Below are positions 8,953-18,015 of a stretch of DNA of 64,000 bases, piece after piece. Origin of the DNA: CAIZQW01 sp942493055 (lineage in GTDB: Bacteria > Verrucomicrobiota > Kiritimatiellia > RFP12 > UBA1067); contig OW818680.1 of NCBI GenBank assembly GCA_942493055.1, positions 5,022,001-5,086,000 of the forward strand, in the 5' to 3' direction. The number at the start of each line of letters is the position of its first letter. The first letter of the stretch is position 1. The translations under genes were made by a program, and so were the position numbers. Under the pieces are notes generated by a model that searched no databases, had not been told where the DNA came from, and worked only from the letters and a program-made list of their open reading frames with translations.

Positions 8953-10001
8953 TGATGAGTGAATTAGCAAAACGTTTTGAGAAGAATCCCCTGGTGACGC
9001 CGGCGATGCTGAAGCCCAGCGCGCCTGGGCTGGAGGTGACCTGCACCTTTAATCCCGGTGCCTTCGTGTTCGAAGGAAAAATTTGGCTCCTGGCGCGCGT
9101 GGCCGAACGGCCGGTGCAGAAGCCGGGGAAAGTCAGTTTTCCGATCCGCGAGAAGGGGGAGCTGACAATTGTGGAGTTTGACCGGAGCGATCCGAAGCTG
9201 GATTGCCATGATCCGCGGGAGATCAAGTACGACGGCATCGGATATCTTACGACACTTTCGCACCTGCGGTTGCTGTGCAGTGATGACGGCATCGCGTTCA
9301 AGGACGCGGGGCTGCCGCCGCTTCTGGGCGAGGGGCGCAACGAAACATTGGGGATCGAGGACTGCCGGGTCAGCGTGCTGAGCGACGGACGGTTTGTGCT
9401 GACGTACTCCGCTGTTTGCAATGACGGCTACGGCATCGGCATGCGCGTGACGCGCGACTGGAAGACCTTTGAGCATTACGGCATGGTGATCTCGCCCTCG
9501 AACAAGGACTGCGCCCTGTTCGAGGAACAGATCGACGGCCTCTATATGTGCATCCACCGTCCGAGCGGCGTGATTGTCGGCGGGCACTACATGTGGCTGG
9601 GGACGTCTCCCAACCTGAAGCACTGGGGCGAGCATGTGTGCATCGCGCAGAGCCGTCCCGGCAAATGGGACAGTGCCCGGATCGGCATCGGCGCTTGCCC
9701 CATCAAGACCGAAGCCGGCTGGCTGGTACTCTATCACGGGGCGAACGAGAAGAACCGCTACTGCGTTGGGGCCATGCTGCTGGACTTGAAAGACCCGCGC
9801 CGGGTGATCGCCCGCACGGACGAGCCGCTGATGGAGCCGACTGCTCTCTACGAGCGTGAAGGCTTCTTCGGAAACGTCGTCTTCTCCAACGGCCATGTGG
9901 TGCAGGGGGACACGATCCTCTTCTATTACGGCGCGGCGGACAACGTGATCGCCGGCGCACGCTTCTCCATCCGCGAGATTCTCGGGGTGTTAACCCGGTA
10001 A
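8952..10001 (+). CDS. GH130-family beta-mannoside phosphorylase or hydrolase
   Basis: The protein has about 349 residues and no signal peptide, so it is probably cytoplasmic. Three ATGs lie in tandem at 8949, 8952 and 8955; 8952 gives the best spacing to GAAGGGA and overlaps the sulfatase TGA. Family features are a five-bladed propeller pattern with NPGAFVFEGKIWLLARV near the start, GIEDCRVSVLSDGRFVLTYSA in the middle, and LVLYHGANEKNRY near the end. GH130 members split or phosphorolyse beta-linked mannosides, and residues around these motifs decide which. I cannot tell phosphorylase from hydrolase here. Coupling with a sulfatase suggests intracellular processing of a desulfated oligosaccharide (inference). 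Confidence 0.8.
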   Translation: MMSELAKRFEKNPLVTPAMLKPSAPGLEVTCTFNPGAFVFEGKIWLLARVAERPVQKPGKVSFPIREKGELTIVEFDRSDPKLDCHDPREIKYDGIGYLTTLSHLRLLCSDDGIAFKDAGLPPLLGEGRNETLGIEDCRVSVLSDGRFVLTYSAVCNDGYGIGMRVTRDWKTFEHYGMVISPSNKDCALFEEQIDGLYMCIHRPSGVIVGGHYMWLGTSPNLKHWGEHVCIAQSRPGKWDSARIGIGACPIKTEAGWLVLYHGANEKNRYCVGAMLLDLKDPRRVIARTDEPLMEPTALYEREGFFGNVVFSNGHVVQGDTILFYYGAADNVIAGARFSIREILGVLTR

Positions 10002-10026
10002 GCGCCTGAGCGCAGGGCTGGCCAGA

Positions 10027-10131
10027 AGGACGCAAAGACGGAGAGACTAAAAGACTTTAAAAAGGGCTTCGTAGTCTCTCGTCTTGCTTTTTGAGTCTTG
10101 GGGTCTTCACGTCTTGGCGTCCTTGTTTAGT
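10027..10131 (+). repeat. Intergenic GTCTTGGGGTCTTCACGTCTT element, copy a, with inverted arm
   Basis: The right part (10081-10128) matches elements at 36601, 41862 and 56728, all in the same orientation. Here a left arm AGGACGCAAAGAC (10027-10039) pairs with GTCTTGGCGTCCT (10111-10123) with one mismatch, and GAGAGACT pairs with AGTCTCTC, so the whole unit could fold into a long hairpin. The rest of the 484-base gap holds purine-rich GAAGGTGGAAG-type repeats (about 10180-10310), the hairpin repeat at 10311 and promoter B. Confidence 0.5.
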
Positions 10132-10310
10132 CCAACGTCTGCCTGTCCGCCGTTTTATCCGCCGTCTTGTCCGCCGGAGGCGTATTCGCGTAGGCGGAAG
10201 CCTTGGCGAAGGAGGAAGTCGTATGCGCGCAGGCGGATGCCTCTGTGAGGGACTATATAATAAATTAAAATGCTTTAGCGAAGGTGGAAGACGTATTCGC
10301 GGAGGTGGAA

Positions 10311-10362
10311 CCATTCGGCGAATGCCGAAAGCGAAGCGGGACAAGCGTATTCGCTTCGCGCA
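10311..10362 (+). repeat. Hairpin repeat upstream of promoter B (copy 2)
   Basis: Nearly identical to 7006-7059, with the same two inverted repeats. It is followed by AATAAGGCAATCACGCAATTCTT, a spacer also seen before promoter E. Confidence 0.6.
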
Positions 10363-10388
10363 ATAAGGCAATCACGCAATTCTTGGGT

Positions 10389-10452
10389 TGCACAAAATAG
10401 CAAACGAAATGCACGAAACGGCATATTGTTTAATCTCATGCTTTGGTAATAT
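10389..10452 (+). promoter_or_regulatory. Promoter B: AraC-type direct-repeat operator plus -10
   Basis: Half-sites TGCAC-N6-GCAA (10389-10403) and TGCAC-N6-GCAT (10410-10424) are 21 bp apart. TAATAT (10447-10452) starts 37 bp after the second half-site. The gene's ATG at 10486 follows a GAGGAG ribosome binding site. Confidence 0.7.
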
Positions 10453-10485
10453 AGTAATTAATAAAGTTAAGTAGAGGAGCGTATC

Positions 10486-13400
10486 ATGAATACAATGATG
10501 AAAAAAATAGTCGGCTGCGTGGGCTTGATTATGAGTCTGGCACTGGCTGCGCAGGCCGCGACGCGCGTCTGGACCAACGGCGTTGGAGATGTGACAGGAA
10601 ATTGGAGCTTGCCGGGGAACTGGACGAACAGTGCGGTTCCGGTGAGCGGGGATTCGCTTGTCTTCGGCCCCACTACGGGGACGACCCTGCTGACCAATGA
10701 TCTTACCTTTACCAGTTGCGGAACGATCACGTTCTCCAGCGATGCGCCTGCTTACACGATGAATGGCAATCCCCTTGCGAGTGGTGGTGCGGCTTCTGTC
10801 GGCGGGTTCATCGTCAATAGTGGCAGCAGCATCACGCAGACGATCAACCTCAACTTAGGCACCTTGTGGCAGAACGCCTTCAACGTGTCTGGTGGTGGCA
10901 ATCTAACGCTGGGGGGATCCTGCGGGAAAGGCGGCACTTGGAACCCAAACCTGACAATGAATGGCACCGGGGTGCTGACCCTGAACGGTGCCACTGGCTT
11001 CGGTGCCCCCTATCTGACTGTAAACACCGGAACGGTGGTTCTGGCCAAGTCGGTTGTGGCTGGCGTGGGATCTGCCATAACCATAAATAACGGTGGCTTG
11101 GTTATTTTGGGATCGTCCAACCAGGTGTCGGGGACTCTCACAATGTCTGCCGGTGCCACCTTCGATTTGAACGGCTATGACGCTGGGTCGATGATAGCCA
11201 ATTATCATTCAGGCTTTTTTCAGATTAATGGAGCGGGTGGTCTCATCGTGAATAACGCTACGGGCACTGGGACGAACACTTTGCAACTTGGAGGTATGAA
11301 TTTGGCCGGTAGTTTGGGGGTGTTCGGCGGAAGAATCATGGACGGGCCGAGCGCGAAGACTGCGCTGGGTCTCGGGTATAATTGCTGGAACAGCGTCTTT
11401 CAGATGCTCACCGGAAACAACACCTACAGCGGGGGTACCACATTTGGACCAATATCGCAAACATCGACCTATACCGGCGGCGCGACGCTCAGTATCAGCA
11501 GCATGCAAAATATCGGGGCTGCCGGGAGCCGAAACCTAACGTTTAGTGGACCAGCCAGCTTCGTTTCTCATTCGGTTTTGCTAATCACCGGAACAGAAAT
11601 CACAGATTTGTCCGGCTTTGATTCGGTCATCCTCAATCCTGGCACGCGGGTCGGCTTCGACATAGCGGATCCGTCCAACATGTTCACTCTTGGACAGGCT
11701 GTGAACAACGGGACCGGCGGAACTTTTCTCAAGAGGGGTGCCGGAACATTGGTGCTGACCAACGCGGCAACCTACACGGGGTCAACCTCAATAGAAGGTG
11801 GCACCTTGAAGGTGGATTACCAGGCCGGCGGAAGCTTGCACAGCGCGACGGCTCCAACCATTTCGGGAGGCAATCTTTTTCTGCGTGGAAAGAACTCCGG
11901 TCCAACGAGCCAGACGCTCGGCGCCCTCACTGTTTCAACCGGCGGTGGCAATCTTCTGATCGATCCGAACAACGGCGATTCCACAAAACTGACTCTGGGT
12001 GGTCTCACCACCACGGCGGCGGGGGGGGATTTGGCGCTGGGCAGGGCCTTGAACGCCGGCTCTGGAGCCGTGACCAACACCACGACAACGAACAAAAAGG
12101 GTGACGGTACCTACGGCGGACGTGTGATCTTCGCCGACGGCACCGCCAACACCGGTTACGATTTCGCTACCACTTTAACCGGAACCCCATACGTACTTTC
12201 GGCTTACACGGCAGCCGGTGAACTGCCGACCATCGTGGGTGCGAGCGCGACCAATTATAAGATGACAAACAGCACGATGCTGGCCGGCAATGTCGCCGCC
12301 AACACGCTCAAACTCGAATCTCCCTCGGGGGATTTGGCTCTGGCGGGAAATACCCTGACCATTACCAGCGGAGGTTTGCTCTCCACGGGCACAAGTGCTG
12401 TGAATATCACCGGCGACGCCGGTGTGACCAACATCACTGTAAGCAATGGAAGTGGTACCTACGACCTCATCGTTCACCAGTATAATAGGGGTGGCCTGAC
12501 CATCAATGCCGTCATCGGTAACAATGGAGCCAACGCGGTTGCTCTCGTGAAAGCCGGCACCGAAACGCTCACCCTCAGTGGCACCAACACCTATAAGGGT
12601 GCGACCTACATCAACGGGGGTGCCTTGCGCATCACCGATGACAACAACCTCTGCGGCTTCAACGGAACATTGACTGGTGTGACTAGTTTGACCACCAGTC
12701 CTACTGTGACCTCCACGGCTGCCTCGCTTCCCGCTGGCTTTAGCACGGGCACCGGTGCCCAGATGCTAGGCAGGAGGGTGGACAACATCAGCGGAGCTCC
12801 AGGCGCCTACACCCTCACCCTGTCTGGCAATGCAAATACGACGCTTAATAACGGTACGGCTTCATGGGCTTATCTCCCTGGCACGCTCTACATCAACAAC
12901 GGCGGACGCCTGCAGACCAGTGGTAGCTTCGCGCTCAACGAGTCCAACTCTGGTGGCTCGGCAGGTACAACCACGTTCAGCAGGCCTATCACCATCGGCT
13001 CCGGCGGTGGAGGAATTGAAGTTGAGTCGGGCACGTTAACCATCCCCGGAGTAATCACTGCAAATGGACAGTTCACCAAGAGCGGTCCGGGTACGCTGGT
13101 GTCCACGGTCGCTAACACCTTCAATACGGGTGGGTTGACCGTCAATGACGGTACAATGCTGTTCACTGTTGCCAACACCTTTAACAATCGCGTGACCGTC
13201 AATGGCGGCACACTGCAGTTCAGCACCGCCAACAACTTGTACGGTGGCGTGACCCTCAATGGAGGCACGTTGAGCCTCAACAGTATGAGCTATGTTGGTT
13301 CGAACCCACTTACCTTCGCTGGTGGAACCTTGCAGCTCACTGGGGCACAGAGCGTCCTGAACAGCCTTAATATCAACTGGAAGACCTTCTCCGGCGGGTT

Positions 13401-14568
13401 TGATATCACCAATGCAGCGACCACGTTCACGGTGGCGAACGCCATCAGCGGCTCGGGCTCGCTGGTCAAGTCGGGGAGCGGTACGTTGGTTATTTCCGGT
13501 TCCAACACCTATTCCGGTGCGACCACCATCAACAACGGGACGGTCGTTGCACGGGTCGCAGTTCCCATTGTCAATGCAGGCTTTGAGTCGCCAATCGTGA
13601 GCGGCGGCTACGATTACATGTATGAATTTCCTGGCAAGGACAATGATGGGTTTCCCGGGGGCTGGAGATCCGATACTTCTAACAAGGTCGGTTTTTGCCA
13701 GAACACCTTCTGTCCCACAGCTCCGCCGGAAGGCATCCAAGGTGCCTTCTTACAAGCACCCGGCTATATCGAGCAGGTCATTACTGTGCCGGAGGACGGT
13801 ACATACCAACTGGCGTTTAAATTTATTAAGCGCGCTACGGGTAGTTCCAGTTCGGGTATCTCCGTCACGATGAACGGCGAGACGAAGGCGTCTTGGCCTC
13901 TCGCTGGGACTTACTTGGCTTGGACTTCTATGTCGACCAATATCACGTTGACAGCAGGCGCATGCACGACCCGGTTTGAGACTGTTACGTCAAGCGCCGA
14001 TGTCACGATTGATGATATCCGCTTGTATACTCCTAAGGGCAGCCTGCCCGCCAACACCGATCTTTCGATCGTTTCCGGCGCTACCTTGGACCTGGGCTTT
14101 TCCAGCCAGACGGTCAGTGGTCTTGCGGGCGCCGGGACGATTACGACTGCAGCGGGTGGGACGCTGACAGTCACCGGTACGAACAGTTTCACGGGCACCA
14201 TCACTGGGAGCGGCGCGCTGAACGTCTCTGGCGTGATCTCCCCGGCGGGGCCGGGCGTCTTCGGCACCAATACGGTGGCGCAAGCTCTGACTTTCAGCGG
14301 CACGCTGGAGGTGGACGTGGCGACAGACGGCACCAGCGACCGGCTGGTGACGCTGGGGCCGCTGGATTTGACTGGGGCAACAATTTGCGTGGTTAATCCG
14401 GGGTTGCTCAACAAAAACAAGCAGTATGTGATCCTCACGTATAGCACTGCTCCGACGGGGATGTTCAGCGACAGTCTATTGCCGCACTTATGGATGACGA
14501 AAAAGGACACGGTCAACAAGCAGATTCTGTTAGTGGCCAAGACCGGTACGATGATCAGCTTTTTCTAA
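10486..14568 (+). CDS. Passenger-repeat (autotransporter-associated beta-strand repeat) surface protein
   Basis: A 1360-residue exported protein with a clear signal peptide (MKKIVGCVGLIMSLALAAQA). Most of the length is built from beta-helix repeats of the PATR type, recognisable by recurring GGTLxL, NTYSGATTINNGTV and GxGTLVxSGxNTY motifs rich in Gly, Thr, Asn and Ser. Residues about 1026-1183 interrupt the repeats with a different beta-sandwich-like module beginning PIVNAGFESP and containing ASWPLAGTYLAWTSM, resembling carbohydrate-binding domains. The C-terminus ends TKTGTMISFF-like (AKTGTMISFF) without a beta-barrel translocator or a PEP-CTERM tail, so the export and anchoring route is unclear. 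It is a single-gene unit under promoter B, which implies co-regulation with the degradative enzymes. A role in glycan binding or as a cell-surface sheath is inference. Confidence 0.8.
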   Translation: MNTMMKKIVGCVGLIMSLALAAQAATRVWTNGVGDVTGNWSLPGNWTNSAVPVSGDSLVFGPTTGTTLLTNDLTFTSCGTITFSSDAPAYTMNGNPLASGGAASVGGFIVNSGSSITQTINLNLGTLWQNAFNVSGGGNLTLGGSCGKGGTWNPNLTMNGTGVLTLNGATGFGAPYLTVNTGTVVLAKSVVAGVGSAITINNGGLVILGSSNQVSGTLTMSAGATFDLNGYDAGSMIANYHSGFFQINGAGGLIVNNATGTGTNTLQLGGMNLAGSLGVFGGRIMDGPSAKTALGLGYNCWNSVFQMLTGNNTYSGGTTFGPISQTSTYTGGATLSISSMQNIGAAGSRNLTFSGPASFVSHSVLLITGTEITDLSGFDSVILNPGTRVGFDIADPSNMFTLGQAVNNGTGGTFLKRGAGTLVLTNAATYTGSTSIEGGTLKVDYQAGGSLHSATAPTISGGNLFLRGKNSGPTSQTLGALTVSTGGGNLLIDPNNGDSTKLTLGGLTTTAAGGDLALGRALNAGSGAVTNTTTTNKKGDGTYGGRVIFADGTANTGYDFATTLTGTPYVLSAYTAAGELPTIVGASATNYKMTNSTMLAGNVAANTLKLESPSGDLALAGNTLTITSGGLLSTGTSAVNITGDAGVTNITVSNGSGTYDLIVHQYNRGGLTINAVIGNNGANAVALVKAGTETLTLSGTNTYKGATYINGGALRITDDNNLCGFNGTLTGVTSLTTSPTVTSTAASLPAGFSTGTGAQMLGRRVDNISGAPGAYTLTLSGNANTTLNNGTASWAYLPGTLYINNGGRLQTSGSFALNESNSGGSAGTTTFSRPITIGSGGGGIEVESGTLTIPGVITANGQFTKSGPGTLVSTVANTFNTGGLTVNDGTMLFTVANTFNNRVTVNGGTLQFSTANNLYGGVTLNGGTLSLNSMSYVGSNPLTFAGGTLQLTGAQSVLNSLNINWKTFSGGFDITNAATTFTVANAISGSGSLVKSGSGTLVISGSNTYSGATTINNGTVVARVAVPIVNAGFESPIVSGGYDYMYEFPGKDNDGFPGGWRSDTSNKVGFCQNTFCPTAPPEGIQGAFLQAPGYIEQVITVPEDGTYQLAFKFIKRATGSSSSGISVTMNGETKASWPLAGTYLAWTSMSTNITLTAGACTTRFETVTSSADVTIDDIRLYTPKGSLPANTDLSIVSGATLDLGFSSQTVSGLAGAGTITTAAGGTLTVTGTNSFTGTITGSGALNVSGVISPAGPGVFGTNTVAQALTFSGTLEVDVATDGTSDRLVTLGPLDLTGATICVVNPGLLNKNKQYVILTYSTAPTGMFSDSLLPHLWMTKKDTVNKQILLVAKTGTMISFF

Positions 14569-14575
14569 ATAAGCC

Positions 14576-14663
14576 AGCCGCCCGGTCAGGCGGCTGCAGG
14601 ATGGGAATAAAAAAAAGGGAACGGGTTTTCTAACCCGTTGAATCACGGACTGGAAAGTCCGTG
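14576..14663 (+). terminator. Three consecutive hairpins after the repeat protein (possible terminator region)
   Basis: Perfect stems AGCCGCC/GGCGGCT (14576-14595), AACGGGTT/AACCCGTT (14620-14639) and CACGGACT/AGTCCGTG with a GGAA loop (14644-14663) follow the stop codon closely. There is an A-run between the first two but no T-run after any stem, so intrinsic termination on the plus strand is only a guess. Confidence 0.4.
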
Positions 14664-14703
14664 CCCCTGTAGCGTTTAGGGTAAACTAGGGGGGAACTTG
14701 GAG

Positions 14704-14745
14704 AAGTGTCAATAAGTCTTAGAAGTGTCAGTAAGTGTCAGTAAG
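14704..14745 (+). repeat. Short direct repeats AAGTGTCARTAAG
   Basis: The 13-mer occurs at 14704-14716 (with A in place of G at position 9), 14723-14735 and 14733-14745, the last two overlapping. They lie about 170 bases upstream of the next gene; function unknown. Bases 14807-14880 carry the dispersed repeat also found at 6931. I see no convincing promoter in this gap. Confidence 0.45.
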
Positions 14746-14913
14746 TTGGGAATCAGAGGCAGGCATCGAATGATCCGCCTTCGCGAATACGACTCCGGCG
14801 GACAGGCGCGAACGACACGAATGAATACGAACATCCAACATCGAACGTCCAACGCTCAACGTCCAACTTTCAATAAGGCATCTGAAAGACGCGAAACAAC
14901 TAGGGGGGAGGAG

Positions 14914-17900
14914 ATGAAAAATAGGGTCATGTTTGTTACTGTGATGCTGGGAATCATCGGCGCAGGCGTCTGCGTTGCGTCCGATAACGTATCCAGTCAG
15001 CCACCTGCCTGGTGGGTCATCGGGGCATTCCCGCGCTACACGCAAAGCGATTTCAAGGCCAATGAAAACATTGAAAATGCAGGGAATAATGACCCGAAGC
15101 GTAATCAATGGAATGGGCAGGTAGGCCTGGGTGGGCGGGACATGCGGGGGCTATGGGTTCCGGCGCAGGCGGGGGCGGTGGATTTAGCCGCCGCGTGCGG
15201 TGCCTCGTATTCCAATGTCTGTGCCTATGCAGGCTTTCGCGTGGGGTGCGAGGCAACAGCGCATGCGGTCATGACCTTCCGTGCGCCTGGGACGCTACGC
15301 TGCTTTGTGAACAATACGCTGGTAGGGGAAGGTGAGGAGACAATCAAAGTCGACGTTAAGTTCAAGCCTGGACTGAACGCAGTCCTGGTCAAGTCCTGGA
15401 ATAACAAGGGCAACCCGAAGTGGACAATGAGCGCCTTGCTTGAATCCAAGACCCAGTTGAGTTTCGAGCCTGACGGGCCTGTTGTCGTGAGCGAAAAACC
15501 AGCGACAGGGAAGCGGAACGTGGCACTGTGGTCCGAGGGTGCCAAGATCGAAACCAGCAGTTTCCGTTGGATGGGTTTGATGACGGATCGAACCGGGCGT
15601 CATTTCATCAACGACGGCCAGAGAACAGCGCCGGCCTGGGGTTCGCAGGCCCAGCAGAACCTGCCGCAGTGGGTGTGGGTGAAGTTTGCTGGCCCTTGCA
15701 CAATTGATCGTGTGGTGCTGTATGCCGGAAAAAACACGCGGGATTTCGCGGGTGAATATTCGCCGGACGGTGGCGCCACGTTCAAGCCTCTGTTCCAGCG
15801 GAAAGATGAAAAACCCGGGCCGCAGTCGGAGTATACGCTCGATTTCAAACCGGTGGTGACAGACAACGTCCGTATCCGGATTACGCGGGTGGAAAAATCA
15901 GAGACCTCGGGTTTTGATGTCGCGCAGGTGTCGGAGGTGGAGGTGTATGGAGAAGGTACAGGGAGTGGCGGTGACAAGCTTCCAACGGAACCGTCTGTAG
16001 TGGGTGGGGTTAAGACAAAGGTTTCGGACTTGAAGCCGGATCGCGTGTTTGTTCCGGATATCAAGGAAGACGCTGAGCAGTTGGTCATTTCAACACCTTG
16101 GTATCGTCTCAACCTTGACAAGGCCCGGCCCCGGCTTACCTATCTTTCGTTGGATGCCACGGGGCAGGGGGCGTTCCTCTGTAATGTGCTGAAAAATGCC
16201 GGTGCCTTCCCGATCGCCGAGCCGATGTTCGCCACGGTTCAGGCGGCTGGAGAGGGGCAGTCTGTGCGCGACGGGAATGTGGTCAATTATCCCTTCGTAA
16301 CACTCGCGCCCGGGGTCCTCGCGCAGGTCGCATTCCGGTTCAAGGAGAAGTCGATTGAACTCGAACTTTCAACCGCATCAACCCGGCCATTGCCCTTGCG
16401 GGCTGGCTTGTTCAGGTTTGATTTGGATTTTCGGCAGACGCCGACGGCGTTATTCCCGCGTGCCGAAGACCCTGTTGGCTTTGTGACGTTTCCCACTTAT
16501 ATGCATGCGCCGGATTGCGGGACGTTCCGGATTACTCAAGCGGGCGACAAGGCCGTGCTGCGTCAGGTGATTCCGTCGGGCGGACACGATCTGGGCGGGC
16601 ACTGCATGGTGGATCTTGTGCCGGAAGCGACGGGGCTGAAGGAACGCTATGGGGTCATCCCTGAGGGGACCTGGCGCGGGGTGTTCACCTTTGCGGTGGA
16701 GCCTCAGATTCCCTGGCCGGAAATCGTCGGGACGGAACCCCGGTTGAAAGGACTGCCGAAATATGCGTTGAACATTGCGCAGTGGCGGGTCGATCAGAGT
16801 GTGCTGGCCAATAATATCATCAGCCAAGATTGTCCGCTATCGGTTCAGTTCTATGCCGAAATGGCGGTGCATGCGCCGGTGATGAAGGACGGCATATCAC
16901 CCATGGCATTGGTGGTGCCCACCATTGACCGGTATCTGGATGGGATGGGCGGTCACTTGATGTGGCATGGGTTTAAGGTTGAGGTGACCCCGCCTGGTAA
17001 ATGGTATGCCTCGCTGGAGAGCGGCGGTTTTCTGATCAATAGTGCCTGGTATGCCGTGCACACGGTCGGAGGAAAGCCGTTACTCGAGCGGTGGCTGCCG
17101 CGCCTGGAGGCTCTGGCCGGGCACCTGGAGGCGCACGATATTGATGGCGATGGCATTGTTGAGTCCGGAGATCGCGGCCACTGGTTTGATAATTACAAGT
17201 TGCCCGAGGGGGTCAAGGAGGCGCACTCCACAGCCGTCAATTACGAGGCCTTTCTGCATATGGCCAATCTGGAAGAGCTGGCGGGGCGCAAGGAGAAGGC
17301 GGCCCATTACCAGAAGCGCGCCCAGTTGATCAAAGACAACTATCTGAAAGTGTTTTATAACCCGGAGACCGGCGTCATCGGCGGCTGGCGCGACACGGAA
17401 GGCAAGTTGCGTGACCGGATGTTCCCCTGGATCAACGGTTACGCGATCTGCGCCGGCCTGGTGCCCGATGCGCTGGCCAACCAGATCATGGACCGGCTCT
17501 TTGCGAAGATGAAAGAGATCGGCTTTACCCAATATCAATACGGTCTGCCGACCAATCTGCTGCCGATGGGAAAAGACGAGATGAGTCACGGCTACCGTGA
17601 ATGGGAAGGTTATATGAACGGAAGCATCACGCCGCCTTACTCGAATTATGTGATCATGTCGCTCTATAAACTGGGCCGCCTTGCGCAGGCCGAGGAAGTG
17701 CTTTGGCCTCAGGTTGCCTCCTTCGACAAGGGCACCTTCAACGCCGGAATAGGTATCTGCGGGCCGCGGAGAAATCCAGTGGGCAGCGGATTTTATTATT
17801 GGGATGGCACCAAGTCAAACGGCATCGGCTATCTGCCCGAGAACTGGCATGCCTATGCCGGAATCTTCGCCGGTCACTATGGAATCCGCTTTGATAAAAA

Positions 17901-17994
17901 TGGTTACAGCCTGGAGCCGTGGTCGCCGCTCAAAGGAAAGAAGCTTCCCTGCAACATGCCTGTGATGGGGAAGATCCAGCAAACGATGGAGTGA
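14914..17994 (+). CDS. Exported six-hairpin-type glycosidase with discoidin-like domain (copy 2)
   Basis: The ATG at 14914 follows a strong GGGGGGAGGAG site and starts a good signal peptide (MKNRVMFVTVMLGIIGAGVCVA), giving 1026 residues; in-frame codons further upstream fall in repeat DNA. Domain order matches the paralogue at 3565: an N-terminal beta domain (WWVIGAFPRYTQSDF), an F5/8-type-C-like module (NVALWSEGAKIETSS, VTDNVRIRI), then a helical catalytic region with ESGDRGHWFDNYKLPEG, AHSTAVNYEAF and RMFPWINGYAICAGL. The GH family is not identifiable to me. The 36-residue tail is shared with the deacetylase two genes downstream. It opens the 18 kb gene run that ends with a fucosidase, so it probably attacks a linkage in the same glycan. 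Confidence 0.75.
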   Translation: MKNRVMFVTVMLGIIGAGVCVASDNVSSQPPAWWVIGAFPRYTQSDFKANENIENAGNNDPKRNQWNGQVGLGGRDMRGLWVPAQAGAVDLAAACGASYSNVCAYAGFRVGCEATAHAVMTFRAPGTLRCFVNNTLVGEGEETIKVDVKFKPGLNAVLVKSWNNKGNPKWTMSALLESKTQLSFEPDGPVVVSEKPATGKRNVALWSEGAKIETSSFRWMGLMTDRTGRHFINDGQRTAPAWGSQAQQNLPQWVWVKFAGPCTIDRVVLYAGKNTRDFAGEYSPDGGATFKPLFQRKDEKPGPQSEYTLDFKPVVTDNVRIRITRVEKSETSGFDVAQVSEVEVYGEGTGSGGDKLPTEPSVVGGVKTKVSDLKPDRVFVPDIKEDAEQLVISTPWYRLNLDKARPRLTYLSLDATGQGAFLCNVLKNAGAFPIAEPMFATVQAAGEGQSVRDGNVVNYPFVTLAPGVLAQVAFRFKEKSIELELSTASTRPLPLRAGLFRFDLDFRQTPTALFPRAEDPVGFVTFPTYMHAPDCGTFRITQAGDKAVLRQVIPSGGHDLGGHCMVDLVPEATGLKERYGVIPEGTWRGVFTFAVEPQIPWPEIVGTEPRLKGLPKYALNIAQWRVDQSVLANNIISQDCPLSVQFYAEMAVHAPVMKDGISPMALVVPTIDRYLDGMGGHLMWHGFKVEVTPPGKWYASLESGGFLINSAWYAVHTVGGKPLLERWLPRLEALAGHLEAHDIDGDGIVESGDRGHWFDNYKLPEGVKEAHSTAVNYEAFLHMANLEELAGRKEKAAHYQKRAQLIKDNYLKVFYNPETGVIGGWRDTEGKLRDRMFPWINGYAICAGLVPDALANQIMDRLFAKMKEIGFTQYQYGLPTNLLPMGKDEMSHGYREWEGYMNGSITPPYSNYVIMSLYKLGRLAQAEEVLWPQVASFDKGTFNAGIGICGPRRNPVGSGFYYWDGTKSNGIGYLPENWHAYAGIFAGHYGIRFDKNGYSLEPWSPLKGKKLPCNMPVMGKIQQTME

Positions 17995-18015
17995 TAAACA
18001 ATCTGGAACTTAATT

